NCBI RefSeq assembly: GCF_021696945.1 | Contig: NZ_JACYHE010000016.1 | Coordinates: 29,096-93,095 of the forward strand | Source: Streptomyces sp. JJ36 | GTDB taxonomy: Bacteria > Actinomycetota > Actinomycetes > Streptomycetales > Streptomycetaceae | Direction of reading: 5' to 3' | Length of the DNA: 64,000 nucleotides | In this document: positions 49,369 to 58,683 of the stretch, one piece after another | Numbering within the stretch: position 1 is the stretch's first letter | Layout of the letters: the number at the start of each line of letters is the position of its first letter | Notes under the pieces: generated by a model | The model's database searches: none | Seen by the model: the letters and a program-made list of their open reading frames with translations, nothing else | Told to the model about the DNA's origin: nothing | Translations under genes and position numbers: made by a program

Positions 49369-49875
49369 GTGAGTTCCGCATCCGCCTCGCGCCGTGCCCC
49401 CCGCCGGGCGTCCGCCGTGCCGGTCGCTCTGGCCGTCGCGCTCGCGGGCTGTTCGTCCGCCTCCTCGGACGGCGGTACGGGCCCGGCGGCCCCCAGTCCC
49501 TCCGGCGCGGCCGCGGGGGCCTGCCGTGCGCTGGACGGGGAGCTGCCGCGGCGCGTCGACGGGCAGGAGCGCCATGCGCCCGGCACCGCGCCGGAGTACA
49601 CCGCCGCCTGGGGCGATCCCGCCGTCGAGCTGCGCTGCGGTGTGCCGCGGCCCGAGGTGCTCTCGCCCGGGAGTGAACACTACAACCCCACCTCCGACGC
49701 CGCGGAGGTGAACGGGGTCTCCTGGCTGATCGAGGAGCGGGAGGACGGATACCGCTTCACCACGACGGAGCGCAGCGCGTACGTCGAGGTCACGGTGCCG
49801 GGGGCGTACGCCCCCGAGATCGGGGTGCTGACCGAGCTGGCCGCGGCGGTGAAGACGGTGCCGCCCCGCGGGTGA
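49369..49875 (+). CDS. DUF3515 lipoprotein
   Basis: Secreted lipoprotein of 168 aa. A basic N-region, a hydrophobic stretch (AVPVALAVALAGC) with lipobox LAGC and a Ser/Gly linker precede a domain with GACRALDGELPRRVDGQ, AAWGDPAVELRCGV, and VNGVSWLIEEREDGYRFTT, typical of DUF3515. Function unknown; it accompanies ddl and gpsA in actinobacteria. GTG start at 49369. Faces ddl across a terminator. Confidence 0.88.
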   Translation: MSSASASRRAPRRASAVPVALAVALAGCSSASSDGGTGPAAPSPSGAAAGACRALDGELPRRVDGQERHAPGTAPEYTAAWGDPAVELRCGVPRPEVLSPGSEHYNPTSDAAEVNGVSWLIEEREDGYRFTTTERSAYVEVTVPGAYAPEIGVLTELAAAVKTVPPRG

Positions 49876-49880
49876 GCCCG

Positions 49881-49917
49881 CCGGGAGCGTCCCGCGCCGG
49901 ATCGGGGACGCTCCCGG
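49881..49917. terminator. Bidirectional terminator DUF3515 gene / ddl
   Basis: Perfect 13-bp inverted repeat (arms 49881-49893 and 49905-49917, 11-nt loop) between convergent genes. Confidence 0.8.
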
Positions 49918-49927
49918 GACCGGCGCC

Positions 49928-51064
49928 TCAGCGGAGGCCGGTGCTGCGGCGGAGGGCCGCCTGGATCAGCCGGTCGATCAGCTCGGGGTAGCTCACCCCG
50001 GTCTCCTGCCACATCCGCGGGTACATGGAGATCGGGGTGAAGCCGGGCATGGTGTTGATCTCGTTGATCACGAACTCCCCGTCCTCGCGGAGGAAGAAGT
50101 CCGCACGGACCAGCCCCTCGCAGGACATCGCCTCGAAGGCCTCGACCGCCAGTTCCCGTACCCGGGCGGTCTGCTCGGCGGTGAGCGGCGCGGGGACGAT
50201 CCCGGTCGCCGAGTCGATGTACTTCGCCTCGAAGTCGTAGAAGTCGTGCGCGTCCGCGGCCGGGATCTCGGCTGGGACGCTGGCGCGCGGCCCGTCCTCG
50301 AACTCCAGCACCCCGCACTCGATCTCCCGCCCGCGCACCTGCGTCTCGACGATGATCTTCGGGTCGTGACGTTGCGCCTCGGCGACGGCCTCGTCCAGGG
50401 CTTCCGGGCCGTCGACCTTGGTGATGCCCAGGGAGGAGCCGGCCCGGGCGGGCTTCACGAAGAGCGGCCAGCCGTGCTCGCCCGCCAGATCCACGATCCG
50501 CCGGCGGGCGGCGGAGCGGTCCCGCTCCCACTCACGCGGCCGCACGGTGACGTACGGGCCGACCGGCAGGCCGAAGGAGGCGAAGACCCGCTTCATGTAC
50601 TCCTTGTCCATGCCGGCGGCCGAGGCGAGCACCCCGGAGCCGACATAGGGCACCCCGGAGAGCTCCAGCAGCCCCTGGAGCGTGCCGTCCTCTCCGTACG
50701 GGCCGTGCAGCACCGGGAAGACGACGTCCACCTCGCCCAGCGCCTTCGGAACCTGCCCCGGTTCGGTGAGCGTGACCTCACGACTGCCGGGGTCGACCGG
50801 CAGCAGCACGCCGCCGGAGTCGGACTCGGCGAGTTGGTCCACGCTGGGGAGCCGCCGGTCGGCGATGGCCATCCGTTCGGGCGCGTCGGCCGCCGGCGCC
50901 CAGCGGCCCCCGGAGGTGATGCCGATGGGCAGCACCTCGTACTTCTCCCGGTCGATCGCGCCCAGCACGGCGCCCGCCGTGACCACGGAGATGGCGTGCT
51001 CGGAGCTGCGGCCACCGAAGACGACGGCGACCCGTGGCTTGTTCTCGGGGTTCTGGCTGCTCAT
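49928..51064 (-). CDS. ddl: D-alanine--D-alanine ligase
   Basis: ATP-grasp enzyme making D-Ala-D-Ala for peptidoglycan. The 378-aa product has RVAVVFGGRSSEHAISVVTA, VVFPVLHGPYGEDGTLQG, FVKPARAGSSLGITKV, and the catalytic EINTMPGFTPISMYPRMW. EH and S residues of the SSEHAIS box are intact. The Tyr before RMW-type ligand-specificity residues looks like the normal D-Ala-D-Ala type rather than D-Ala-D-Lac, a judgement from the overall motif set only. Start MSSQNPENKPR at 51064. gpsA precedes it by 30 bp on the same strand. Confidence 0.95.
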   Translation of the reverse strand: MSSQNPENKPRVAVVFGGRSSEHAISVVTAGAVLGAIDREKYEVLPIGITSGGRWAPAADAPERMAIADRRLPSVDQLAESDSGGVLLPVDPGSREVTLTEPGQVPKALGEVDVVFPVLHGPYGEDGTLQGLLELSGVPYVGSGVLASAAGMDKEYMKRVFASFGLPVGPYVTVRPREWERDRSAARRRIVDLAGEHGWPLFVKPARAGSSLGITKVDGPEALDEAVAEAQRHDPKIIVETQVRGREIECGVLEFEDGPRASVPAEIPAADAHDFYDFEAKYIDSATGIVPAPLTAEQTARVRELAVEAFEAMSCEGLVRADFFLREDGEFVINEINTMPGFTPISMYPRMWQETGVSYPELIDRLIQAALRRSTGLR

Positions 51065-51094
51065 CGCGACGACTTTACCGCCTCGTCCCCGCGT

Positions 51095-52096
51095 TCAGAC
51101 CCCTTCGGCCTTGGCGCTGCGTGCCATGAGTTCCTTGAGCGCCACGAGCGGCGGAGTCCCGCCGTGCACGATGCCCACGACGGTCTCGGTGATGGGCATG
51201 TCGACGCCGTGCCGGGCGGCGAGGTCCCGTACGGACAGGCAGGACTTGACCCCCTCGGCGGTCTGCCGGGTGACCGCGATGGTCTCCTCCAGGGTCATGC
51301 CGCGGCCGAGGTTGGTGCCGAAGGTGTGGTTGCGGGAGAGGGGTGAGGAGCAGGTGGCGACGAGGTCGCCCATGCCCGCCAGGCCGGCGAAGGTCTGCGG
51401 CTCGGCGCCCATGGCCAAGCCGAGGCGGGTGGTCTCGGCGAGGCCGCGGGTGATGAGGGAGGCCTTGGCGTTGTCCCCGAGCCCCATGCCGTCGGCGATG
51501 CCCACGGCCAGCGCGATGACGTTCTTGACCGCACCGCCCAGCTCACAGCCGACCACGTCGGTGTTGGTGTACGGGCGGAAGTACGGGGTGTGGCAGGCGG
51601 CCTGGAGGCGCCGGGCGACCCCTGCGTCCCGGCAGGCGACGACCGAGGCGGCGGGGCGGCGGGCGGCGATCTCCTTGGCCAGGTTGGGCCCGCTGAGCAC
51701 CGCGACCCGGTCCGGCCCGGCGCCGGCGACCTCCTCGACGACCTCGCTCATCCGCTTGGCGGTGCCCAGCTCCACGCCCTTCATCAGGGAGACCAGCACG
51801 GTGCCCGGGTGCAGCAGCGGCGTCCAGCGGGCCAGGTTCTCGCGGAGGGTCTGGGAGGGGACGGCGAGAACGGTGAACTCGGCGCCCTCGGCCGCACGGG
51901 CCGGGTCGGTGGTGGCGCGGACCGCGGCGGGGAGCTCGGTGCCGGGCAGGTAGTCCGGGTTGGCCCGGGTGTCGTTGACCGCCTCGACCAGCTCCGGGCG
52001 GCGGCCCCACAGGGTCACCTCGCAGCCGGCGTCGGCGAGCACCATGGCGAAGGCGGTGCCCCAGGAACCGGTGCCGAAGACGGCGACGCGGGTCAC
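51095..52096 (-). CDS. gpsA: Glycerol-3-phosphate dehydrogenase [NAD(P)+]
   Basis: Makes sn-glycerol-3-phosphate from DHAP for phospholipid synthesis. The 333-aa product begins at a GTG (VTRVAVFGTGSWGTAFAMVL) with the GxGxxG Rossmann motif; VLSGPNLAKEIA, GGAVKNVIALAVGIADGMG with the catalytic Lys, and GLAGMGDLVATCSSPLSRN are present. The start overlaps the plsC stop by 4 bp, so plsC-gpsA are translationally coupled, sensible as both feed phospholipid assembly. Confidence 0.96.
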   Translation of the reverse strand: MTRVAVFGTGSWGTAFAMVLADAGCEVTLWGRRPELVEAVNDTRANPDYLPGTELPAAVRATTDPARAAEGAEFTVLAVPSQTLRENLARWTPLLHPGTVLVSLMKGVELGTAKRMSEVVEEVAGAGPDRVAVLSGPNLAKEIAARRPAASVVACRDAGVARRLQAACHTPYFRPYTNTDVVGCELGGAVKNVIALAVGIADGMGLGDNAKASLITRGLAETTRLGLAMGAEPQTFAGLAGMGDLVATCSSPLSRNHTFGTNLGRGMTLEETIAVTRQTAEGVKSCLSVRDLAARHGVDMPITETVVGIVHGGTPPLVALKELMARSAKAEGV

Positions 52097-52884
52097 GCGC
52101 TCTCCCCCTCCTCGGCCGGCTCGGGCCGCGCACCGTGGGCGTGCCGCTCCGCGGAACGGGCGCGGCGCTCGGTGACCGCACGGCGGTGGTCGTAGCGCAC
52201 CGGCGGGGCGGCCTCCCCGCGGATGCCGGCGAGCTGCTCGGTCACGGCGGCCATGAGAACGTCCGTGACCTCCTTCAGGGTCTCGGCGGTGGGTTCCCGG
52301 TCGTAGTACGCGGAGAGGTCGACCGGCGGGCCGGCCTGCACGACGAGCGTCTTGCGCGGGAGGAGCCGGAGCCGCTTCTCCTTGGCGTAGGGCGGCATGG
52401 CCAGGTGCGCGCCCCACTGCGCGACGGGGATCACGGGGGCCCGGGTCAGCAGGGCGACCCGGGCGGCACCGGTCTTGCCGACCATCGGCCACAGGTCCGG
52501 GTCGCGGGTCAGGGTCCCCTCGGGGTAGAAGGCGACGCACTCGCCCCTGTCCACCGCCTCGACGGCCGCGCGGAAGGCGCCCACGGCGTCCGTGGTCTCC
52601 CGGAAGACCGGAATCTGCCCGGTGCCGCGCATGAAGGCGCCGACGAACCCCTTGTCGAAGAGGGAGACCTTCGCCAGGAAACGCGGGACCCGTCCGGTGT
52701 TGTACTGGAAGTGCGCGTAGGAGAGCGGGTCGAGATACGAGTTGTGATTGACGACCGTGAGAAAGCCGCCCTCGGACGGAATATGCTCCGTGCCCCGCCA
52801 GTCGCGCCTGAAGAGCACCACGAGCAGCGGTTTGAGCAAAACCGCGGCAAGGCGGTACCAGAAGCCGATTCTGCGGCGGGACAC
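52093..52884 (-). CDS. plsC: 1-acyl-glycerol-3-phosphate acyltransferase family protein
   Basis: PlsC-type acyltransferase of 263 aa. An N-terminal hydrophobic segment (YRLAAVLLKPLLVVLFRR) anchors it to the membrane. Motif HX4D is in VVNHNSYLDPLSYAHFQ, motif II FRETTD, motif III ECVAFYPEGTLTRDPDLWPM, and VIPVAQWGAHL matches motif IV. Starts at a GTG. Precedes gpsA by overlap. The Arg-rich last 35 residues are atypical and may be disordered. Confidence 0.92.
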   Translation of the reverse strand: MSRRRIGFWYRLAAVLLKPLLVVLFRRDWRGTEHIPSEGGFLTVVNHNSYLDPLSYAHFQYNTGRVPRFLAKVSLFDKGFVGAFMRGTGQIPVFRETTDAVGAFRAAVEAVDRGECVAFYPEGTLTRDPDLWPMVGKTGAARVALLTRAPVIPVAQWGAHLAMPPYAKEKRLRLLPRKTLVVQAGPPVDLSAYYDREPTAETLKEVTDVLMAAVTEQLAGIRGEAAPPVRYDHRRAVTERRARSAERHAHGARPEPAEEGESA

Positions 52885-53028
52885 CGGGACACCAACTCCT
52901 CAGGGGCTTCTCTCGGCCGGTAGGGACAGCCGCACAAGTGTGGCTCCGGGGGGCCACCCTGTCGAGCGCACGGCTGTCGTGCACACCGTAACCCCGGGCC
53001 CGGGCGACCGGTGCGGCAGCAGGTGAGA

Positions 53029-53901
53029 ATGGGGGGCGTGGCAGGTGACGACTCGGTGGCGACGGGGCCCGCGTGGAGCCTGGTGATCCCTCTCAAGCCC
53101 CTGTCCCGGGCCAAGAGCAGGCTGGGCACCACGGCGGGGGACGCGGTGCGCCCGGGGCTCGCGCTGGCGTTCGCCCAGGACACCGTGAGCGCGGCGCTGG
53201 CGTGCCGCACGGTGCGGAGTGTGGTGGTCGTCACGGACGATCCGCTGGCGGCGAAGGAGCTGTCCGCGCTGGGTGCGGGGATCGTTCCGGACGTTCCGGG
53301 CGCCGGGCTCAACGCGGCCCTCACCCACGGGGAGGCGGTCGTACGGGCCGGCGCTCCCCGGGCCGCGGTCGCCGCACTCAACGCCGATCTGCCCGCTCTG
53401 CGCCCGTACGAGCTGGAGCGGGTGCTGGCCGCGGCCGCCGGGAGTCCGCGGGCGTTCCTGCCGGACGCGGCGGGCACCGGCACCACGCTGCTGACCGCGC
53501 TGCCCGGCTCGGCACTGGCCCCGGCTTTCGGTCCGGCGTCCCGCGCCCGGCACCGTGCCTCGGGGGCGGTGGAGCTGCGGCCGCCCGGGGTGCCGGGCGT
53601 CCGGCAGGACGTGGACACGGCGGCGGACCTGCGGACGGCTCTGGGGCTGGGAGTGGGGGTGCGCACGGCCGCGGCCGCGGCGCGTACGCTGCTGCCCATG
53701 CAGGCCACCGCGTACACCTACGACCCCGGCACCCGCACCGGCAGCGTCCTGCTGGACGACGGGTCCCCGCTCTCCTTCGACGCGGCCGCCTTCGACGCGG
53801 GCGGACTGCGGATGCTGCGTCCCGGACAGCGGGTGCGGATCGAGGTGGAGGGCGAGGGGGACGCGCGGCGGATCGCCCTGGTGACGCTCCAGACACTCTG
53901 A
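53029..53901 (+). CDS. cofC: CofC/FbiD guanylyltransferase fused to a cold-shock-like domain
   Basis: Residues 1-220 resemble the guanylyltransferase of coenzyme F420 synthesis (CofC/FbiD, 2-phospholactate or PEP substrate): [80 protein letters not shown]. In the same frame, from Met-224, 67 further residues ([40 protein letters not shown]) look like a cold-shock-type five-strand barrel without the usual RNA-binding aromatic motifs. No stop or ribosome site separates them. Start ATG 53029 has AGGTG 4 nt upstream. Other F420 genes are absent. Confidence 0.85.
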   Translation: MGGVAGDDSVATGPAWSLVIPLKPLSRAKSRLGTTAGDAVRPGLALAFAQDTVSAALACRTVRSVVVVTDDPLAAKELSALGAGIVPDVPGAGLNAALTHGEAVVRAGAPRAAVAALNADLPALRPYELERVLAAAAGSPRAFLPDAAGTGTTLLTALPGSALAPAFGPASRARHRASGAVELRPPGVPGVRQDVDTAADLRTALGLGVGVRTAAAAARTLLPMQATAYTYDPGTRTGSVLLDDGSPLSFDAAAFDAGGLRMLRPGQRVRIEVEGEGDARRIALVTLQTL

Positions 53902-54106
53902 GACGTGCGGCCCTCTCGGCTCCACGGGCGTGCACGGTCCACCCGGCCCGGCGAAGGGCCGTGGGCTGCCGGCGAGTGAGCCGGAGGGCGCGCCGGTGTC
54001 GAAGGCGGCGAGCCCGGGAGCGCGGGGCACGAGCGCACGCAGGCCGGGAAGCGTCGACACCGGGTCCGAGCGCCCGGAGACGAACCGGGCGCGGAGAAAC
54101 GCCCGC

Positions 54107-54136
54107 GGGCCGGGCTCCTCCGAGGGAGCCCGGCCC
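54107..54136. terminator. Terminator between cofC and hupS
   Basis: A 12-bp inverted repeat (arms 54107-54118 and 54125-54136, 6-nt loop) 23 bp after the hupS stop, between convergent genes; serves hupS and perhaps cofC. The rest of the 53902-54158 gap shows no gene. Confidence 0.7.
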
Positions 54137-54158
54137 GGCGCGGGTGCTGCTGCGGCCG

Positions 54159-54785
54159 TCACCGCTTGCGTGCGGGAGCCTTCTTCGCCGTGGTCTTGCG
54201 GGCGGTCGACTTGCGGGCCGGGGCCTTCTTCGCGGTGCTCTTCTTGGCCGGCGCCTTCTTGGCGGTGGTCTTCTGCGCCGCCGTCTTCTTGCCCGTGGTC
54301 TTCTTCGCCGTGGTCTTCTTCGCGGGCGCCTTCTTGGCCGGCGCCTTCTTGGCGGTGGTCTTCTGCGCCGCCGTCTTCCTGGCCGGGGCCTTCTTCGCGG
54401 GCGCCTTCTTGGCCGCGGCCTTCTTGGTCGCCGCCTTCTTGGTCGCCGTGCCGCCGGAGAGGCTGCCCTTCGGCGCCTTCTTCACCGCCACATCGTGCTT
54501 GGGGAGCTTCTTGGCCCCGCTGACCAGGTCCTTGAAGCCCTGGCCCGCACGGAAGCGGGGCACCGAGGTCTTCCGTACGCGCACCCGCTCGCCGGTCTGC
54601 GGGTTGCGGGCGTACCGGGCCGGACGTTCGACCTTTTCGAAGGAGCCGAATCCGGTGACCGAGACCCGCTCGCCCGCGACCACCGCGCGGACGATCGCGT
54701 CCAGGACGACATCGACCGCGTCCGCGGCCTGCTGGCGTCCACCGAGCCTGTCCTGAATAGCTTCTACGAGCTGCGCCTTGTTCAC
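54159..54785 (-). CDS. hupS: HU-family nucleoid protein with histone-H1-like tail (HupS type)
   Basis: DNA-binding protein of 208 aa. Residues 1-95 are a standard HU fold ([53 protein letters not shown]). The tail is composed of [12 protein letters not shown] and KSTAKK repeats, strongly basic, like eukaryotic H1 and like HupS of Streptomyces, which compacts spore DNA. It starts at a GTG with AAGGGGAAGAC upstream. A candidate promoter lies 50-80 bp upstream in an A/T-rich stretch. The position beside leuD and the small DUF gene is conserved. Confidence 0.95.
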   Translation of the reverse strand: MNKAQLVEAIQDRLGGRQQAADAVDVVLDAIVRAVVAGERVSVTGFGSFEKVERPARYARNPQTGERVRVRKTSVPRFRAGQGFKDLVSGAKKLPKHDVAVKKAPKGSLSGGTATKKAATKKAAAKKAPAKKAPARKTAAQKTTAKKAPAKKAPAKKTTAKKTTGKKTAAQKTTAKKAPAKKSTAKKAPARKSTARKTTAKKAPARKR

Positions 54786-54836
54786 GTCTTCCCCTTCGGA
54801 GACCTCGCCAGAACGAATGTGTCCAAGCTTTTTCGC

Positions 54837-54865
54837 ACGGTAGGCAGATATATACCGCAAATCAA
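54837..54865 (-). promoter_or_regulatory. Candidate hupS promoter
   Basis: TTGATT (54865-54860) and TACCGT (54842-54837) are 17 bp apart on the hupS strand, with a TATATAT stretch in the spacer. Start of transcription would fall near 54830, about 45 nt before the GTG. Confidence 0.55.
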
Positions 54866-54928
54866 ACACGAAACGGGCGAATCACCCTTGTGCCGCAACG
54901 AAGTCGACCGTCACGGAGACCCGTCGGC

Positions 54929-55165
54929 TCACTGATCGCCCGGCCCGGCCGGGAACCGCCCTTCGTCGATGTCCGTCATGAGCTGGTCCAGACGCCGTTC
55001 GGCCTCCGCCAGATCGTGTTTGGAAGCTGCCGTGATGACGAGCAGCTTCCGCGTCAGCGCCACCCGTACGCCCTCCGGGACTTGCAGCGTACGCACGCGT
55101 GTGTGCGCATCCTTCAAGCGGGCGGCGACACGGTCGTAGAGCTCGAGTTGACCGTCGGGTTCCAT
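54929..55165 (-). CDS. Small conserved protein, function unknown
   Basis: Protein of 78 aa starting [20 protein letters not shown] and ending with a charged helix ([20 protein letters not shown]). It looks all-helical plus two short strands ([15 protein letters not shown]) and has no cysteines or signal. I know the family as a hypothetical located between hupS and leuD in Streptomyces. The leading sequence shares the frame with open sequence upstream inside leuD-leuC, but the ATG at 55165 is the natural start. Confidence 0.7.
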   Translation of the reverse strand: MEPDGQLELYDRVAARLKDAHTRVRTLQVPEGVRVALTRKLLVITAASKHDLAEAERRLDQLMTDIDEGRFPAGPGDQ

Positions 55166-55221
55166 GCACTGATTGTGCCATCTGCGGTGAGTTGTCACCC
55201 CACGGGCGCCCAACATGCAGG

Positions 55222-55252
55222 TGCGCCCCCTGCCGGGAAGGCAGGGGGCGCA
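55222..55252 (-). terminator. leuCD terminator
   Basis: Perfect 13-bp inverted repeat (arms 55222-55234 and 55240-55252, GGGAA-type loop) 39 bp after the leuD stop. Confidence 0.8.
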
Positions 55253-55290
55253 GGCGTTCCGTGGGCGGCCGGACCGTGGATCCGTCCTCG

Positions 55291-55884
55291 TCAGGCCACC
55301 TGGGTGCGGGGCTTGAAGGACGGGCGGCCGGCCTCGTAGGCGGCGATCTCCGCCTCGTTCTGCAGGGTGAGGCTGATGTCGTCCAGCCCTTCCAGGAGCC
55401 GCCAGCGGGCGTTCTCGTCCAGCTCGAAGTCCGCCTCGATCCCGGGGGCGAAGACCCTGCGCCGGACCAGGTCCACGGTCACCTCGGTCTGAGGTGCGGC
55501 CTCGGACTGCTCCCACAGGGCGTCCACGGTCTCCTGCGGCAGCACGACCGTGAGCAGGCCGTTCTTGAGGGAGTTGCCGCGGAAGATGTCCGCGAAGCGG
55601 GACGAGATCACGGTCTTGAAGCCGTAGTTCTGCAGCGCCCAGACGGCGTGCTCCCGGGAGGAGCCGGTGCCGAAGTCGGGACCGGCCACCAGCACCGTGG
55701 CCCCGGTGTACCGCGGCTGGTTGAGCACGAAGTCCGGGTCCTTCCGCCAGGCCTCGAAGAGCCCGTCCTCGAAGCCGTCCCGGGTGACCTTCTTGAGCCA
55801 GTGGGCGGGGATGATCTGGTCGGTGTCCACATTGCTGCGGCGCAGCGGGACGACCCGGCCGGTGTGCGTGGTGAAGGCTTCCAT
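55291..55884 (-). CDS. leuD: 3-isopropylmalate dehydratase small subunit
   Basis: Swivel-domain subunit of isopropylmalate isomerase in leucine synthesis. The 197-aa product begins [20 protein letters not shown] with [14 protein letters not shown] and the [13 protein letters not shown] substrate-recognition loop. It follows leuC by 6 bp. LeuC and LeuD form the active heterodimer. Confidence 0.97.
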   Translation of the reverse strand: MEAFTTHTGRVVPLRRSNVDTDQIIPAHWLKKVTRDGFEDGLFEAWRKDPDFVLNQPRYTGATVLVAGPDFGTGSSREHAVWALQNYGFKTVISSRFADIFRGNSLKNGLLTVVLPQETVDALWEQSEAAPQTEVTVDLVRRRVFAPGIEADFELDENARWRLLEGLDDISLTLQNEAEIAAYEAGRPSFKPRTQVA

Positions 55885-55890
55885 GGCTGC

Positions 55891-57315
55891 TCAGACCCCC
55901 ACGGGCTGCTCGACGTCGGACAGGTCGGCCGGCGAGGCCAGGTGGCCCAGCACGGCGGTGGCGGCGGCCACCTGCGGGGAGACCAGGTGGGTGCGCCCGC
56001 CCTTCCCCTGGCGGCCCTCGAAGTTCCGGTTGGAGGTGGAGGCGGAGCGCTCGCCGGGCTGGAGCTGGTCGGGGTTCATGCCCAGGCACATCGAGCAGCC
56101 GGCGTGCCGCCACTCCGCGCCGGCGGCCGTGAAGACCTTGTCCAGCCCCTCCTCCACGGCCTGCAGCGCGACCCGTACGGAACCGGGCACCACCAGCATC
56201 CGTACGTCCTCCGCGACCCGGCGCCCCTCCAGCAGCGCGGCGGCGGCCCGCAGGTCCTCGATCCGGCCGTTGGTGCAGGAACCGACGAAGACCGTGTCGA
56301 CCTTGATCTCCCGCAGCGGCTGCCCCGCGGTGAGGCCCATGTACTCCAGCGCCTTCTCGGCGGCCAGCCGCTCGCTCGCGTCCTCGAACGACGCCGGGTC
56401 CGGCACCGACTCGGAGAGCGGGGCGCCCTGTCCGGGGTTGGTGCCCCAGGTGACGAACGGCGCCAGCCCGGAGGCGTCGATCACCACCTCGTGGTCGAAG
56501 ACGGCGTCCTCGTCGGTGCGCAGCGTCTTCCAGTACTCCACGGCCGCGTCCCAGTCCGCACCCTGTGGGGCGTGCTCCCGGCCGCGCAGATAGGCGAAGG
56601 TCGTCTCGTCCGGGGCGATCATGCCGGCCCGGGCCCCGGCCTCGATGGACATGTTGCAGATGGTCATCCGGGCCTCCATCGAGAGCTTCTCGATGGCCTC
56701 GCCCCGGTACTCCAGGACGTAGCCCTGACCACCGCCGGTGCCGATGCGGGCGATGATCGCCAGGATCAGGTCCTTGGCGGTGACGCCCTCGGGCAGCTCG
56801 CCGTTGACCGTGATCGCCATGGTGCGGAAGGGGGCGAGCGGCAGCGTCTGGGTGGCCAGCACGTGCTCGACCTGGCTGGTGCCGATGCCGAAGGCCAGCG
56901 CGCCGAACGCGCCGTGCGTGGAGGTGTGGCTGTCGCCGCAGACCACCGTGGTGCCGGGCTGGGTCAGACCGAGCTGCGGCCCGACGACATGCACCACTCC
57001 CTGCTCCACGTCGCCGAGCGGGTGCAGGCGTACGCCGAAGTCCGCGCAGTTCTTCCGCAACGTCTCGAGCTGGGTGCGCGAGACGGGGTCCGCGATCGGC
57101 TTGTCGATGTCGAGGGTGGGGGTGTTGTGGTCCTCGGTCGCGAGGGTGAGATCGGTGCGCCGCACCGCCCGGCCGCTCTTGCGGAGGCCGTCGAAGGCCT
57201 GCGGACTGGTCACCTCGTGCAGCAGGTGCAGATCGATGAAGAGGAGGTCGGGCTCGCCCTCCGCACGCCGGACGACATGGTCGTCCCAGACCTTCTCCGC
57301 GAGTGTCCGTCCCAT
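55891..57315 (-). CDS. leuC: 3-isopropylmalate dehydratase large subunit
   Basis: Iron-sulphur aconitase-family subunit, converting 2- to 3-isopropylmalate with LeuD. The 474-aa product has [39 protein letters not shown], the 4Fe-4S cysteines in [10 protein letters not shown] and [13 protein letters not shown], and [16 protein letters not shown]. Start [15 protein letters not shown] at 57315; a Met 12 codons earlier is possible. Divergent from ndgR, which in Streptomyces controls leuCD from this intergenic region. Confidence 0.97.
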   Translation of the reverse strand: MGRTLAEKVWDDHVVRRAEGEPDLLFIDLHLLHEVTSPQAFDGLRKSGRAVRRTDLTLATEDHNTPTLDIDKPIADPVSRTQLETLRKNCADFGVRLHPLGDVEQGVVHVVGPQLGLTQPGTTVVCGDSHTSTHGAFGALAFGIGTSQVEHVLATQTLPLAPFRTMAITVNGELPEGVTAKDLILAIIARIGTGGGQGYVLEYRGEAIEKLSMEARMTICNMSIEAGARAGMIAPDETTFAYLRGREHAPQGADWDAAVEYWKTLRTDEDAVFDHEVVIDASGLAPFVTWGTNPGQGAPLSESVPDPASFEDASERLAAEKALEYMGLTAGQPLREIKVDTVFVGSCTNGRIEDLRAAAALLEGRRVAEDVRMLVVPGSVRVALQAVEEGLDKVFTAAGAEWRHAGCSMCLGMNPDQLQPGERSASTSNRNFEGRQGKGGRTHLVSPQVAAATAVLGHLASPADLSDVEQPVGV

Positions 57316-57429
57316 CGCATTCCCTCCGGCCGGCAGCATCGCCGACCACATGTCGAGACCTTTGCCGGCACCTTGCTCCCCCGAGCACCGTGGCGGCCGT
57401 CACTCCAGACTGGCGGTTCTCGGAGGAAA

Positions 57430-57446
57430 GTGAACTTGCGTTTCAC
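57430..57446. promoter_or_regulatory. Candidate NdgR operator in the leuC-ndgR region
   Basis: GTGAA-N7-TTCAC inverted repeat (57430-57446) in the 155-bp divergent gap. NdgR is known to bind the leuC upstream region in S. coelicolor; assigning this palindrome as its site is inferred. Confidence 0.5.
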
Positions 57447-57470
57447 ACTCTGAGACATGAGTATCGTTGC

Positions 57471-58208
57471 ATGGACAACACTAGCGGCGCCTCGAGCGGA
57501 GTGGGCGTACTCGACAAGGCGGCACTGGTACTGAGCGCACTGGAGTCGGGCCCGGCGACCCTCGCCGGGCTGGTCTCCGCGACGGGCCTGGCCCGCCCCA
57601 CCGCACACCGGCTCGCGGTGGCTCTGGAGCACCACCGCATGGTGGCGCGGGACATGCAGGGCCGGTTCATCCTGGGCCCGCGCCTGGCCGAGCTGGCCGC
57701 AGCGGCCGGCGAGGACCGGCTGCTCGCCTCGGCCGGCCCGGTGCTCACCCACCTCCGGGACGTGACCGGCGAGAGCGCCCAGCTCTACCGGCGCCAGGGC
57801 GACATGCGGATCTGCGTGGCCGCGGCCGAGCGGCTGTCCGGACTGCGGGACACCGTGCCGGTGGGCTCCACCCTGCCGATGAAGGCCGGCTCGGCGGCCC
57901 AGATCCTCATGGCCTGGGAGGAGCCCGAGCGCCTGCACCGCGGCCTCCAGGGCGCCCGCTTCACGGCGACGGCGCTCTCCGGCGTACGGCGCCGCGGCTG
58001 GGCCCAGTCGATCGGCGAGCGGGAGCCGGGGGTGGCCTCCGTCTCCGCACCGGTCCGCGGTCCGTCGAACCGCGTGGTGGCGGCGGTCTCCGTCTCCGGA
58101 CCCATCGAGCGGCTGACCCGGCACCCGGGACGGATGCACGCCCAGGCGATCGTGGACGCGGCCGCCCGGCTGAGCGAGTCGCTGCGCCGGGGCGGCGGCG
58201 GAGGATGA
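57471..58208 (+). CDS. ndgR: IclR-family regulator NdgR
   Basis: Amino-acid-dependent regulator of 245 aa controlling leuCD and other amino-acid and antibiotic genes in Streptomyces. N-terminal winged helix (VLDKAALVLSALESGPATLA, TGLARPTAHRLAVALEHHRM), then the IclR effector domain (VTGESAQLYRRQGDMRICVA, GSTLPMKAGSAAQILMAWEE, GPSNRVVAAVSVSGPIERL). Start MDNTSGASSG at 57471 has no clear ribosome site, so the transcript may be leaderless; the frame is open upstream but without homology. A Gly run ends the protein. Confidence 0.95.
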   Translation: MDNTSGASSGVGVLDKAALVLSALESGPATLAGLVSATGLARPTAHRLAVALEHHRMVARDMQGRFILGPRLAELAAAAGEDRLLASAGPVLTHLRDVTGESAQLYRRQGDMRICVAAAERLSGLRDTVPVGSTLPMKAGSAAQILMAWEEPERLHRGLQGARFTATALSGVRRRGWAQSIGEREPGVASVSAPVRGPSNRVVAAVSVSGPIERLTRHPGRMHAQAIVDAAARLSESLRRGGGGG

Positions 58209-58375
58209 CGGGCGCACCCGGGCCCGCCGCGGGCACCGTCGCGCTCCGGGCGTACGGCGGGCGTTCGCTGCGGCGCGCCCCGGTGCGGCCGCCTCGCCGG
58301 CGCAGCGCACCCCTGCCCCGTGCGTGGCGCCGCGCCTTCCTGCGCGGGGCCTGCGCGCAGGGCGCATGCACGCGA

Positions 58376-58405
58376 GAAGGCCCTCCCCGCACGGGGAGGG
58401 CCTTC
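58376..58405. terminator. Bidirectional terminator ndgR / tRNA-Glu
   Basis: A 13-bp stem (58376-58388 with 58393-58405) and 4-nt loop, GAAGGCCCTCCCC pairing with GGGGAGGGCCTTC, followed on the plus strand by TTG. It ends 13 bp from the tRNA 3' end and about 170 bp after ndgR. Confidence 0.85.
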
Positions 58406-58417
58406 TTGTCGATCGCG

Positions 58418-58490
58418 TACCCCCGACCGGATTCGAACCGGCGCTACCGCCTTGAGAGGGCGGCGTGCTAGGCCGCTACACAACGGGGGC
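58418..58490 (-). tRNA. tRNA-Glu (CUC)
   Basis: A 73-nt cloverleaf: 7-bp acceptor (GCCCCCG with CGGGGGT, one G-U), D-arm, anticodon stem CCGCC/GGCGG with loop CTCTCAA giving anticodon CUC, T-arm GCCGG-TTCGAAT-CCGGT. 3' CCA is not encoded. Follows tRNA-Gln 31 bp downstream, likely one transcript. Confidence 0.95.
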
Positions 58491-58521
58491 ATCGATCATT
58501 GCTCGCAACGGAGCGATCGCG

Positions 58522-58593
58522 CTGGGCTACCAGGACTCGAACCTAGACTAACTGAACCAGAATCAGTCGTGCTGCCAATTACACCATAGCCCA
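58522..58593 (-). tRNA. tRNA-Gln (CUG)
   Basis: A 72-nt cloverleaf: acceptor TGGGCTA/TAGCCCA, D-loop AATTGGCAGC, anticodon stem ACTGA/TCAGT with loop TTCTGGT giving anticodon CUG, T-arm TTCGAGT. 3' CCA is not encoded. In Streptomyces it is charged by GltX with Glu and then amidated by GatCAB; gltX lies 4 kb away. Confidence 0.95.
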
Positions 58594-58683
58594 CCAAAAC
58601 GCAACCCCTTGCGGGGTCTTCGTCCGGGTGGCCGCCTCTCGAAGGTCCGGCCTTTCGGCCTGCCCCGCTCGGCGACAGGAAGA

